From NCBI GenBank assembly GCA_033807695.1, contig CM066305.1, positions 3,100,001-3,164,000 on the forward strand: DNA of 64,000 nt. The letters are read 5' to 3'. The translations under genes and the position numbers were made by a program. The stretch is from Daedaleopsis sinensis. Its lineage: Eukaryota; Basidiomycota; Agaricomycetes; Polyporales; Polyporaceae. Of the stretch, positions 53,405-63,739 are shown piece by piece. The stretch's first letter is position 1. Every line of letters begins with the position of its first letter. The notes beneath the pieces were generated by a model. It made no database searches and was not told the origin of the DNA. It saw only the letters and a program-made list of their open reading frames with translations.

Positions 53405-56267
53405 TCAGTGCCCATGGGTATCCACATCGCGGCCTGGCAGACCTGTCGCGCCGTCTGTGCTTCCGCCTGAACTGCGTCCGGTAAAGAACGTCTCCGCGGC
53501 AGCAAACGTGCTACGCAGTGTCCGCTTCACGCTCCTCCCTCTCACGTCTCCGTCCAGGACTGGGGCTGCCCCAGCAAACGCAGAGTGCACAGACTCCTGC
53601 AGCTCCCGTGTCGTAGGCGAGGGCGGGGACGACGCCTCGCGTATGACGGAGAACCCCGCGCCGTGGGTCTGATCGTGTCCGGGATAGTACGAGTTGGACG
53701 CGTCGTGCAGGACGGGGCCGCGCTCGTGCGCGTAGTCCATGCGCGGGCCATGATCGTGGATGCGGAAGGCTCGCGGGGTCGTGCCGAAGGCTTCCGTCGC
53801 AGCCATGCCCATACTTGCAGGGTGTGGAAGGACCATGGTATGCCGGGTCGGGCTCGAGGACGCACTCGGGTACGACGACTCGACAATCGGTTCGCGCCTG
53901 CCATGGTTCTGTACGAGGATGGTGCTTGGACCTGGACCTGCCCCGCGCCCGTGCCCGATCTCCGCATACACGAGATCTGGAGTCATGGCGCCGTTCCTCG
54001 CCGAGCCAGGGGCGTCGGTGTATGTGCGGAAGAAGGTCGTGTTAGTGGAGTGGTTAGTACCTGCACTGCGATTGGAGGCGGCGTCACTGGGCGTAGGAGA
54101 TGTCGACTGCTCCACGATTGGTTGTTGTCCAAACCCCCTGCGACGGGAGGACGAGATATTGAGCCATGTCGGCGAGTTGGCGGGTTGAGCCCATGGTTGT
54201 GCGCGAGGCGTTGGATTGCGTCTCGGTTCTCGTGTCATCACGAGTTCCCTGCTGTACGGATAGACCATCCGGGTACTGTGGTCCTCTACGACCATGGGAA
54301 CGCGTTCTGCTGGCCGTGGGGTAGAATGGGCATCCCCATTGACCTGGGCTGGGAACACCTCCGACGGACCATCCTGGTCATCTTCTTCCTCCTTGTCGTC
54401 GTCCTCGTCTCGGACGTCTCCGTTCTGGAGGTCAACCTCATCGTAGTCATCCTCGTAGTCTGTGTCATTGGAAGTAACCAAGTCGTTCGTGATGGAAGCG
54501 AACAGGTCTGCTAGGAACTCCCGGAGTTCCACAACGCCTTTGTCAGAATACACACAGAACGCAGCTCTTTGGGTAGAGTTGAAGTCCTATATATGGCTCA
54601 TCAGCAACAAGGATGAGACAATAAGTCAGAGCACACATACGGAAGGAGGTGCCCGACAGAATTGCTGCAACTCCGCCCGGCGAAAGGCGGGGATGCCGGT
54701 GAGGCTGAGATGCGTCAGCTTGGGAAGCTTTTGGAGCAAGAAGTGGATGGCCATGACGGATATTTGGTCGCAGTAAGACAAATGGATGCGTTCTAGCGTC
54801 GAGTGCCTGTCTCCGAGCGCTTGAATGGCTTGATCCGTGAGGTTGTTGACACGGACGAGGCCAATGCGGCGAAGTTTCACCAGGGTGGATAGCTCGAACA
54901 CTGACATGTCCGTCAATCGGATGCAATCTGAGAAGTGATTAGAGGTGAGACCAGCGAGGCATCTAAACGATAACGTGGGTTATAGACTCACTTGCGAGAT
55001 CAATGTAGCGCAGTCGTGTGCAAGACCTCACAAGACTATTGATAGAGCGATCGGTAATAGACTGTGCGTGACCCAGGTGGAGATAATGTAGACCTTTCCC
55101 TAGTTTGCAGATGTTCTCAACAGCAACGTCGGTGAGCTGCGAACATTTGGCCAGGACCAGGCTGCGGATCTTGGGTGCCACAGATACAATGCCTTCGACA
55201 GCGTCATCCGTGATGTGAGAGCACGCCGTTAGGTCAAGCATGCGGAGCTGATCGAAGGGTTGGGAAACGCGGAGAGGGGGCAGCTCGTTTTGAACGAGGG
55301 GTGCCGAAGGGAAAGGATTCGGGCCTGGTGGGACGAGGTCACGTCGAGGAGACGCGGGGAACGCGGCATCGGTGAGCTCAACGCAATGCGACAAGCGCAT
55401 CTCCCTCATCTGAGTCGAGTGTATCCATAGTTCGCGAACAGACACGTCCGTGATGTTCTTGCAGTTGTTGAGATCGATTTCGAGTAGGAGGGGACATGAA
55501 CGCGCGAGCGCGGTGACGGACCGGTCCGTGATGTGCTCGACATTGCTAAGCTTAACACGGCGCAAGAGGGGAGAGGTTGCCGCGAGTGCCAGGACAGACT
55601 GGTCGGTCAGCTTCCTGCAACCGTTGAGGTTGATTCCTTGCAAGCGTTTTACACATGCCGCGAGGGCGACGATGGACTTGTCCGTTACCTCCGAGACTCC
55701 GGTGAGGTCCAGCGCAACAAGGTTGGGACAATTGGGTAAGACGCGGATAAGGCCTTCGTCGGACAAAGACGTGCAGTTGATGAGGGTGAGTCGTTCCAGT
55801 CTAACACAATGTGCTAACCGGGAGAAGAGGGAGTCGATGAGGTCGCTTCCGACACAGACGAAGTTGAGCCGACGGATGAATTGCGCATATACGAACGTCT
55901 GATCCTCCCTAGAGAGGATGCGCATCATCTTGACGAGGGTGGAGGACCTGGAGAAGCTCGGCCGATACCAGAGCAGCTCGACAGAGCATTCGCACCATGT
56001 CCGTGAGACGAGGAGTGCATGATAGAGGTCGCGTGAGGAGTGGAGATGCTTGAGTATGTGTATGAGAAGTTCCGGGGGCAGACGGGAGGCTTGTGAGGGG
56101 GTAACGTTGGTGAGGGCAGAGCCGCGACGAGAAGACCACTGTGCAGGGGTTATAGTGGCGGACGAGTCTCCGTCTCCGTCCTGGAAGAAGGCAGACCGTG
56201 TGAGGTAGTCGTCGTCGTCGTCGGAGAGGGAGGTGTTTGACTGGGCCGGAGAATGGCTAGAGTACAT
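53405..56267 (-). CDS. grr1: Grr1-like F-box/leucine-rich-repeat protein (SCF substrate receptor)
   Basis: Substrate receptor of an SCF ubiquitin ligase; in yeast Grr1 controls G1 cyclins and nutrient signalling. Exons 56267-54992, 54927-54641 and 54588-53405 (with the join at 54586) give about 914 residues. The acidic N-terminus holds a DDDDDY run. The F-box begins SRLPPELLIHILKHL. Then twelve to thirteen 26-residue Leu/Cys-type repeats of the form CxxLTDxSVxxLA, for example LTLINCTSLSDEGL, INLNGCRKLTDQSV and LDLTACSHITDDAV. After the repeats come a helical stretch (FNSTQRAAFCVYSDKGVVEL), an acidic block (DRDEDDDKEEEDDQD-like), and a long Ser/Pro/His-rich disordered C-terminus. The C-terminal extension is encoded in the last exon. 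Shares a 137-nt divergent promoter with the next gene. Confidence 0.92.
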
Positions 56268-56404
56268 CGTGGAGGACGGCGGGAGAGAGAGCGTTGTTCG
56301 GAAGTGATGGGCGCACGACTCACGAGGAGGTTGCAGTGTGCTTACGTCAGCGCGAGAACATTGAGATTGCTATGTGTGGCAATTGAGCGCGATGGCCTTC
56401 AAAT
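56268..56404. promoter_or_regulatory. Shared divergent promoter GRR1 / unknown gene
   Basis: Only 137 nt separate the two start codons. Confidence 0.5.
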
Positions 56405-57185
56405 ATGCTAACTCTAAGTGAAGATGCGCTCTCAGGAAGACGGTCTCCTCCCGTCGCTGCCATCGTGGTCACCGTGCCCTCATCTCCCGACGATGAGCAC
56501 ATTCGCTCTCAAAGGATTCTCCGGACGCCGCCCTTGCAGCCTCGAGAGTTGTGCGCGCCATCAGATACGATAACCCGTGCTCCATTCGACGACTCGCTTT
56601 TGAGCCCTTCGCCCACCATGAGTCACAACGCGTCCATGTCTCCCTTCCAGCAACGCCTTGCAGCTGCAGACCTGCCTCCACCTGGTCCGGACCACTTCGA
56701 TGCGCGAAGAGCCCTCTGGTGGACCCCAAGTCCCAATCCACCAGCTGCTGCGGAGGTACATCCTTCTCGTCGAAGACTAGAGGCGCTCCTATCAAGTCCC
56801 GGTGCGATAGAAGACGATCAGGTCTGGGAGGTCGGTGTGGATAGAGTGTGGAATGGGCTCATAGGCTGCGCGAAGTTGAAGCATCGATTGCCCCTTGCTC
56901 TCATAGTATGTGCAATTTGCATTTCTTGCCTGCCATGTGTTCACCCTAGTGCAGCTCAAGATTCTCCAAGCTGGGTGGATACGTGAGGGTACATGGCCGA
57001 AGGGCGCAGTTGTCCCCGATTCTGATGATGATCTTGACGAAACCCTGCCGCAAACGAATGACGCTCCTGCCCTACTTTCGACGACAACACCCGAGCTAAC
57101 CACGCCAGACGCGGTGCAAGCGGAGGGTACACCGAAGATGACTCCGCGTACGGATCTTGCAGAACAAACACGATGGCTTCATTGA
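56405..57185 (+). CDS. Hypothetical Ser/Pro-rich protein
   Basis: Not recognised. The best model has two exons, 56405-56909 and 56950-57185, giving 246 residues; the donor (T|gtgcaa) is weaker than the gtatgt four nt upstream, but only it keeps the acidic downstream frame. N-terminal part: MLTLSEDAL, then Pro/Ser-rich blocks ending in a short helix-like segment (DHFDARRALWWTPSPNPP, SRRRLEALLSSPGAIEDD, VWEVGVDRVWNGLIGCAKLK). The C-terminal exon reads LKILQAGWIREGTWPKG, then acidic/Thr-rich (PDSDDDLDETLPQ). No signal peptide or membrane helix. The Trp-rich centre and the WIREGTWPKG phrase look conserved-protein-like, so I take it to be a real gene. Confidence 0.6.
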
Positions 57186-57425
57186 AGGTCGTTCGTCTAC
57201 TTTGATTGTGCGAGTGACTCACCAACCCTGGAAGCCTTCGATCCAGGACGCTCTCGCATAAGCAACCCGATCCTGGAATACAGTTGATACAACATATGCG
57301 TTGAACAGCAGGTGATGGCGACAGGAGTGACGATGGCCGAAAAGTATACTGGCACGCACGCGAGGCGAGACCGATCCTTGTACTAGTGCAGGTTCGCAGT
57401 GTAAGGTGGAGGGCCAGGCGTGTCG

Positions 57426-57881
57426 TTATGTTCGTGACGGTGGTGACACCTAATATGTATGTGAATGGTTGGGATTGGGATGAAGGGCGTGAAACGCACC
57501 AGAATGACACCATCTCCTCGTACGAACAACATCTCCATTTTCCGCTTCGCGACCTAGAAGTCGGAGGTAAATGATCTATGCAGACCATACAGGCAACATG
57601 GTCAACTCACATTCACAGTGGTCTGACCTTCCGGCGCGCCCTCCACTTGATCTACAATCATGATAGTCTCCTCCACATCGCTCAGGATGAGATTCATGTG
57701 TCCATCGTATGCCTGACGAAGAGACTATTCAGTGTCCGTGCAGTGATCTTACTTTCATTGGACCGACATGCAAGACGCCTGAAAGTTCACGGTCTCCCCT
57801 GAGCTTCACAAATACACGTTCGCTGAGAGAGAGTCGAATGAGATCAAAGGGCTCTTGAATACCGTTTGAAGCGGGGTCCAT
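57426..57881 (-). CDS. lsm3: LSm3 (Sm-like protein of the Lsm1-7 / Lsm2-8 rings)
   Basis: Subunit of the cytoplasmic mRNA-decay ring Lsm1-7 and the U6 snRNA ring Lsm2-8. Exons 57881-57768, 57712-57611, 57553-57500 and 57449-57426 join to 97 residues, the family length. Sm1 motif: EPFDLIRLSLSERVFVKLRG, then [25 protein letters not shown]. Sm2 motif: EMLFVRGDGVILVSPP. The gene is easy to miss because each exon is short and the last one has eight codons. Divergent from the U1-C gene with 178 nt between start codons. Confidence 0.93.
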
Positions 57882-58059
57882 GTCGCCGTTACAAGCTAAG
57901 TGAGCGGATGCGCGACACAAGCGATCCTGGAGAGTGCTCGAGCACTCCAGGACTGACGCTGCACGTGGTACCAATTCAGGCTCCGATACAAAGTCGCAGA
58001 GTCATGTAGCGCTCGTTTCCTTGTCTCCTCAACACGCTGAGCAGTCCACAACCTCCGCC
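57882..58059. promoter_or_regulatory. Shared divergent promoter LSM3 / U1-C
   Basis: 178 nt separate the start codons of two spliceosomal genes. Any regulatory element here probably serves both. Confidence 0.6.
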
Positions 58060-59005
58060 ATGCCAGTACGTATACCGGTGTTCTCTTCAGTCCATAGTTG
58101 CTGACCTGTTTTCAGAAACACTACTGTGACTACTGCGATGTGTTCCTGACACACGACTCTGCTTCAGGTGAGCCTTCCACTTCCCTTTTTGCGGGATCAT
58201 AGCTGACCGGCATATAGTTCGGAAGGCTCATAACAGTGGGCGCAACCATCTTGCGAACGTCAGGGACTACTACGCATGTACGCTCTTACCTCTTCGCGTG
58301 GCGCACGGTCACTCACTGATGGCACCTCCCTCAGCTCTCGGCCATGATAAAGCACAGAGTATCATTGACCAGATCACAGCTGCATACGAGAGCGGTAATC
58401 CTCCCCCTCCTGGTGGGTTTGGGTTCGGTCCTCAGCATCTAGCCCCGCCTGGTCCTCCGTTTGGTGGCCCTCCCATGGGCTATGGCGCGCCGCCGCCGTT
58501 TGGCGGTCCTCCTCCCTTCGGTGGTACGTCTGCTTCACATCTCGGTCATTTCCACATGTCCTCAACGACCGCAGGTCGTCCCCCAATGCCTCCGGGCGGT
58601 ATGCCTCCGCCAGGCATGATGGGGCCCCCAGGTGCGCCCCCTTTCCCTCCGAACATGCCTCCCGGAATGGGTCCTCCGGGAATGGGTCCAGGCGGTTTCC
58701 CGCCAGGTAAGTGCTCCAATACCCTCAACTTTTGCCATATTTCTCATTTCTATTGCTCAGGAATGCCCCCCTTCCCTCCCAACTCTAATGGAGGACCTCC
58801 CGGCGGACCCCTCGGTGGGAACCGTCCTCCCTTCCCTCCTGGGCCTCCTGGCGGCCTGGGTGGACCGCCTCCAGGTAACTTCAACGGCCCTCCGAACGGT
58901 GGTCCTCCCAATGGCTACAATCCTCAGGGAGGTCCCCCTCCCAACGGCGATTCTGCTCCTGGTGGTATTCATCCTGACCGGATGCGTATGATGGGTGGAA
59001 GGTAA
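58060..59005 (+). CDS. U1 snRNP protein C
   Basis: Zinc-finger protein of the U1 snRNP that stabilises pairing with the 5' splice site. Six exons (58060-58065, 58116-58167, 58218-58277, 58335-58523, 58575-58706, 58761-59005) give 227 residues. The first exon contributes only ATGCCA (Met-Pro). The spliced N-terminus [29 protein letters not shown] is the U1-type C2H2 finger (C-x2-C-x13-H-x5-H) with HLANVRDYYAS, followed by the helix LGHDKAQSIIDQITAAYE. The remainder is a Pro/Gly/Met-rich tail (GGPP, PPGM, FPP repeats), common in U1-C. An ORF caller would miss the true start, because the first 6 nt are isolated. Confidence 0.95.
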
Positions 59006-59372
59006 ATGCAGAGCGTGGGTTGTTGTCCCCTATGTTCCGTTTATTTGCGACGTGCGTACGTGTGGTCTTTCATGCTGTGTTTCCTCGTCACGTTAAAATC
59101 GAATGCTATCTCTGTGCGTTTGTTGTGTGGTGTACCTATCAGTAACTACCCTACGCTAGTCTCTACGTATGGAATTCCGAGAGTTGTAACAGCTTGAATG
59201 GGCGTCTGGATCACCGTATCGATGAGTATCAGGCTGTATCAGGTCAGCGCGCGAGTGTGACTTGGAAAGTTTCTACCATGACCTCGCTGAACTGGACTAA
59301 CTCAAAGTACTGTGCCTCACCTTCATCGATGCTATAAATCAATCACTCGCCCTGGCAGCACTGTGCTTGTAT
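59006..59372. other. Intergenic region U1-C / SUA5
   Basis: 3' region of U1-C and promoter of SUA5, with TATAAAT at 59333-59339. Confidence 0.5.
59333..59339 (+). promoter_or_regulatory. TATA box of SUA5
   Basis: TATAAAT 34-40 nt upstream of the first ATG (59373). If transcription starts about 30 nt downstream, the 5' leader before the first ATG would be very short or absent. Confidence 0.55.
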
Positions 59373-60665
59373 ATGAATCGTCTGAAGAATCTCCTGCGTA
59401 GAAGTGCATCTCGAAGACCTCCCGCTCCCCGTTTGACTGGTTCACGTTCCGCCATGGCATTCGCAACCCGCGTTCTCAAATGCGACTCTGCATCGGTGTC
59501 ATTTCAATCCGACAGCCCAGTTATCACGTCCTCCGAGACACGCGATGCGTTGCAGCAGGCTTCCGAAGAGCTCCGCAATCTCCAAACTGTGGCCTTTCCG
59601 ACGGAGACCGTCTACGGGCTCGGAGCCCTCGCGCTCGAGCCGACCGCGGCGGCCCGCATATTCTCGACGAAGGGGAGGCCGCCAGACAACCCGCTCATCG
59701 TACACGTCTCCTCGCGCGACATGCTGCTCAGAGTCCTGCCTAAAGGGTACGCCATCTCCCGCACGTACGAGACCCTCATGAAGCACTTCTGGCCGGGCCC
59801 CCTCACCCTCCTCTTTCCCTCCGACCCCGCCCTCGTGCCGTCTGTCATAACGGCGGGCCATCCCACCGTCGCTGTCAGAATGCCGTCCCACCCCATCGCG
59901 CGGGCCCTCATCGCCCTCACGGACGCACCCGTGGCGGCCCCAAGTGCAAATTCCTCCGGGAAGCCGAGCCCCACCCGCGCGGAGCACGTCTTCCACGACC
60001 TGCAGGGCAAGCTCGGCACGGTCCTGGATGGGGGGCCGTGCGGCGTCGGCCTCGAAAGCACCGTCGTCGACGGCCTGCAGGCGGACGGGCACCTGCGCGT
60101 GCTCCGCCCTGGGGGCGTCACCGTGGAGGACCTCGAGCGCGTCGTACGCGAGGAGCTGTCCGACCTCCCCGCTCTCCCCAAGGTGCTCGTGCACCGCCGC
60201 GACTACCACGACGAGGCCGTGGAGCAGGCCCCGACCACCCCCGGGATGAAGTACCGCCATTACTCGCCGAGCGTGCCCGTCACGCTGCTGCTCACGCAGT
60301 CGCGTCCGCCTGCGGGGGTGCAGCGCACTCCCCTGCCCGCGTTCTTGGAGACCCTCCGGTCTGAGTCTGACTCGGGCAGGCTCGAGAAGCCGCTTCGCGT
60401 CGGGGTGCTGGCACCGTCGGACTCTCCCCTTCTGGACAAGCTGTCCGCCGCGCCTTCCGCAGATATCGAATGGACTAGACATCCCCTGGGACCCATCGCC
60501 GAGCCGTCCGTGACCGCGCAGCGGCTGTTCGACGGACTCCTCTCCCTGGACCGCGCGAAGGTCGATGTGATCCTTATAGAGGAGATACAGGAGGAGCGAG
60601 AAGGGCTGGCGGTGATGAACCGCGTTAGAAAGGCCGCTGGGGACACTCTTTGGATAGAGTCGTAG
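59373..60665 (+). CDS. sua5: Threonylcarbamoyl-AMP synthase (Sua5/YrdC)
   Basis: Makes threonylcarbamoyl-AMP from Thr, bicarbonate and ATP for t6A37 of ANN-decoding tRNAs. Intronless, unlike almost all neighbours: 430 residues from ATG 59373, or 403 from ATG 59454 (MAFATRV). The YrdC core is VAFPTETVYGLGALA, KGRPPDNPLIVHV, WPGPLTLLF, VAVRMPSHPIARALI and APSANSSGKPSPT, then LESTVVDG and RPGGVT. The Sua5 domain begins PGMKYRHYSPSVPV. The 27 residues ahead of the second ATG hold seven Arg and one Lys with no acidic residue, like a mitochondrial presequence. The second ATG has the strong context gccATGg; the first (tatATGa) is weak. Codon use is GC-rich. Confidence 0.95.
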   Translation: MNRLKNLLRRSASRRPPAPRLTGSRSAMAFATRVLKCDSASVSFQSDSPVITSSETRDALQQASEELRNLQTVAFPTETVYGLGALALEPTAAARIFSTKGRPPDNPLIVHVSSRDMLLRVLPKGYAISRTYETLMKHFWPGPLTLLFPSDPALVPSVITAGHPTVAVRMPSHPIARALIALTDAPVAAPSANSSGKPSPTRAEHVFHDLQGKLGTVLDGGPCGVGLESTVVDGLQADGHLRVLRPGGVTVEDLERVVREELSDLPALPKVLVHRRDYHDEAVEQAPTTPGMKYRHYSPSVPVTLLLTQSRPPAGVQRTPLPAFLETLRSESDSGRLEKPLRVGVLAPSDSPLLDKLSAAPSADIEWTRHPLGPIAEPSVTAQRLFDGLLSLDRAKVDVILIEEIQEEREGLAVMNRVRKAAGDTLWIES

Positions 60666-61387
60666 TGTTCACTGAATCGTTATGCTCTGCTAATGTCATC
60701 TGCGCCATTTTCGACCTGCTCCATCGCCAGTTATCACGGGGCCATATCCGCTGGGATTCTAGTGTAGTATCTGAGCTCATACTTACTGCCATTCATTGGC
60801 CATTGAAATATTCACCTTCCACATCATGTCTATGCATGTAGTACACCCTTCCTCGAGTCCAAAGTAAGTACTAGTAGATCTAAGGTAGTAGCCTGTACCT
60901 AAGACCCTACATATTTAAGGCCGGTGTACATACATACTGCGGTGTACACTCCTCACTGTGAACGTGAATTAACCAGCCTTGCCTGAGGACCCCAATGGCC
61001 TCGGGCGGGAAGTATACTGTTAGGCTGAGTCCAGGCAGCCGCACTACGTCCGAAATGTCATGGTCAGGTGACGGTGACAGAGAGACGCTCGAAAGACAAG
61101 GTTGGAGACGGAATTCATCTGTGCCTGCTTGCTCTTCCTCCTGTCCTCCTCTCTACCCTCATCCTCCTCAACCTGTTTTCGGGCTTCCCGCTACATCTGT
61201 GGAAGTACCTGTCTCTCTTTTATAATCTCGCTCATTTGCTCCCCTAGCCCCCAAACGGTGTCTTCACGGTATGTTCCGTCTCCATTCGCTGGCATCGTTC
61301 ACGGCGTTGATCAGGCCTCTTGTTTGTCAACGCGCAGCGCAACGCAACATCACCCCCTACCCACAACACACTAACACAAACCTCACG
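60666..61387. other. Intergenic region SUA5 / Kre9-Knh1-like
   Basis: About 720 nt without a gene. Holds the promoter of the cell-wall protein, with a CT-rich and AAC-rich leader before 61388. Confidence 0.45.
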
Positions 61388-62455
61388 ATGTTTGCATACG
61401 CTGGTATTGCTGCTCTCATCGCTGGCTCCGCGCTTGTTCGTGCAGCGCCCGAACCTTCCGCCCCTGGCCCCGGCGACGTCTTCAAGCAGGGTGAGCAGTG
61501 CACCGTTACCTGGAGCGCGGACACCACCGGCACCTGGAAAGAGATGAACATTGAGCTCATGACGGGCGACAACTGGCACATGGTCCACATCACGAGTATG
61601 TCCCTCCTCCATTGCCACTTACGAGAGTATCTTCTCATTTTCGCACTCAGCTGTCGCGACGCTTGACGCTACGGATGCCTCCAAGACAACGTACTCCTAC
61701 GACTGCCCTGAGGTCAGTGTTCCCACTCAATGTTGCGTTCCTAGTTTTAGAGTCCACTTGCGCGAGGTGCATTCTACCTCGGTGATTTGGAAGCTTCACC
61801 ATCCTGTGCACCCTTGATTTCTCATTTGCGCAACCATCACCCGCTTAACTGCAAAAACCCCCGTCTTTCTGTGTTATTCGCGCTACGGGCAGTTGTACCC
61901 TCGTCATCTGCTGCACTTGCTCACCGATCATTCGCTTCTTAGGTAACCCCGAACTCGGCCATCTACTTCTACCAATTCTCGTCCCCTGCCGAACCCAAGA
62001 ACATTTTGTGGACGACGCGCTTTACCATTGCTGGCGCAGACGGCAGCACCGTTCCCCCGGAGAACGACACGGAGCCCGACGGCCAGAACATTCCCTGGGG
62101 TGTCGGCGCCCTCGTCGACCCCTCCAAGGCAGTCGCTGCCCCGTCTTACCTCGCCTCCGGTAGCAGCACTGGTAACAACACTGTTACTGGTTCGTCTGTC
62201 GCGACTGTGACAGGAACCAGTACTGGTAAAACTGCGGGCACCACTTCCACGACAAGCAGCGGGAAGGCCGCGGGTGCTACTACTGCGCCTGCCGCTCCGA
62301 CGACGTCTTCGGCCGCCAGCACCAGCACCAACAAAAACGTGACCGCCGCGGGTGCTAACAACGGCGCTGTCAACGTATTCGGCGTCGACAACACCCTCGC
62401 GCGTGCGGGCATCGCGCTTGCCGTGGCTGCGTTCACGTTCGCGGTCGCGCTCTGA
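61388..62455 (+). CDS. Kre9/Knh1-like Ser/Thr-rich GPI-anchored cell-wall protein
   Basis: Secreted and probably GPI-anchored protein of the cell surface; relatives take part in beta-1,6-glucan assembly or are structural wall mannoproteins. Exons 61388-61595, 61651-61712 and 61943-62455 give 260 residues. The signal peptide is MFAYAGIAALIAGSALVRA. The Kre9/Knh1 N-terminal domain follows: PGPGDVFKQGEQCTVTWSADTTGTWKEMNIELMTGDNW, then CPEVTPNSAIYFYQFSSP and TRFTIAG. The middle is Ser/Thr/Ala-rich (SSTGNNTVTGSSVATVTG and similar) with several N-glycosylation sites. It ends in a hydrophobic helix (AGIALAVAAFTFAVAL) behind small residues, as for GPI transfer. Intron 2 is 230 nt, longer than usual here. 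Confidence 0.88.
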
Positions 62456-63227
62456 GGTGCCTCTGTGCATCTCGGTGCGCCCGGTTGGCACACGAGATTC
62501 ACGATATCGACCATCGCTCACGAGTATCTGCATACTATACACACCACGATGGACGCGCCGCGTGCGTGTGCGCGCACTCACTTCGCTTCCGTATTACATG
62601 GACGGTTCGCCTTGGAGCACGGACGGAGTGTCTAATATCGCTACGGAGGCCTTTGCTTGGGAAACTGTTGGTGGAATTCTTTTCGTTTGGTGTTCTGGTC
62701 AGGGTCTCCCCTGTTCGCTTTGTTCTCTCGATATATCCAAGATCTATCTGACCGCACTCGACAAAACTTCTGGCTGGCTGGACTAAATCTCCCAGACATC
62801 TCATCAGTGCACACAGAGAAAAGGTACACCGCCTCCAAGTCCACAACACAATGCTGATGCGTTGGCCGAAGTTGTCGATCTTATCCAGCGGATTTTCCAT
62901 TCGTCATCTCTCGTTCCTCGGCTACTATGGCAGGGAAAGCTAGGGATGTGTTCACTCATCCAAGCCCAGGCCTCATCCAGCGCCTACATCTCCTAATTCG
63001 GTGCATCAGCATTATGGCGTTCGCTAGCCGCATTGGCAAGCAGTCAACAATGCGTGACGCTGCTTGCACATCCGTTCAGTAGCTGTAGCAATCACAGGAT
63101 CCACGTACGCAATGCGACTTGTATCAAGGTGCGTGGGTTATATTCTCTTGGCGCCTACATCGCGCTCCGTGGCTGTGTTACTATTCAGTCTCCCCTACGC
63201 CCGACTGCTCTACGGAAGTCAGACGGG
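62456..63227. other. Intergenic region
   Basis: 3' region of the Kre9/Knh1-like gene and of the convergent small gene. No gene recognised. Confidence 0.4.
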
Positions 63228-63739
63228 TCAGCGGGTGATACTGACAAAGAGCTCGTCGAGTAGGCGGATGATGCCCCCACTCTCTTTGAACACGCAGGAG
63301 GTCCATTCTGATCCTTTCACCATCGCCAAATCCTTGATGAAAGGAACCTATCACCTCGTTGTGGCCTCGAGGCCAGCCACATGCAGTGGCACGCACCTCG
63401 CCTACAGGAGTACGCAATGCATTGTTAGTCTCCAGCTAGCAGGAAGGATATACGCCGCTGTGGCCCGCACCAGGACGTATTTACTGCAAAGCAAGTTGCA
63501 AAGCCCAAAGGCTTCCTCCTCGACCTCTGTGTTAAGGCTGCTCTGAAGGTCGCCAGAGCTTCCTCCCTGCTACCATCACTCCAGGACCCTCCCCCTCCCC
63601 CTAGCCTCATATCCTCATATGACGCTCTTCTTGCATTCTCTGCCTCATGCCACTTCGGTAATGCGAGAAAGAGATACCCACACTCACACCCGATATCTTG
63701 CTCCCACGAACTCCCAAAGGGAGTCGAAGCCGCAGACAT
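63228..63739 (-). CDS. Small conserved-looking hypothetical protein
   Basis: Not recognised by name. From ATG 63739 the first exon reads MSAASTPFGSSWEQDIG and WHEAENARRASYEDMRLGG, with a SREEALATFRAAL helix. Two or three further exons give LETNNALRTPVGE joined to VPFIKDLAMVKGSEW and TSCVFKESGGIIRLLDELFVSITR, stop at 63228-63230. The splice sites (gtaaat.. to ctag, gtgcgt.. to atag) are good, and the spliced C-terminus looks like conserved protein rather than noise; about 130 residues in all. The exon 1 region may contain another short intron (gtgtgagt at the QDIG codons). No signal peptide or transmembrane segment. Confidence 0.5.

Noticed and set aside
59499..60482. 327-codon minus-strand frame across SUA5
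   Set aside because: Antisense of a GC-rich, intronless real gene; no domain in the antisense product.
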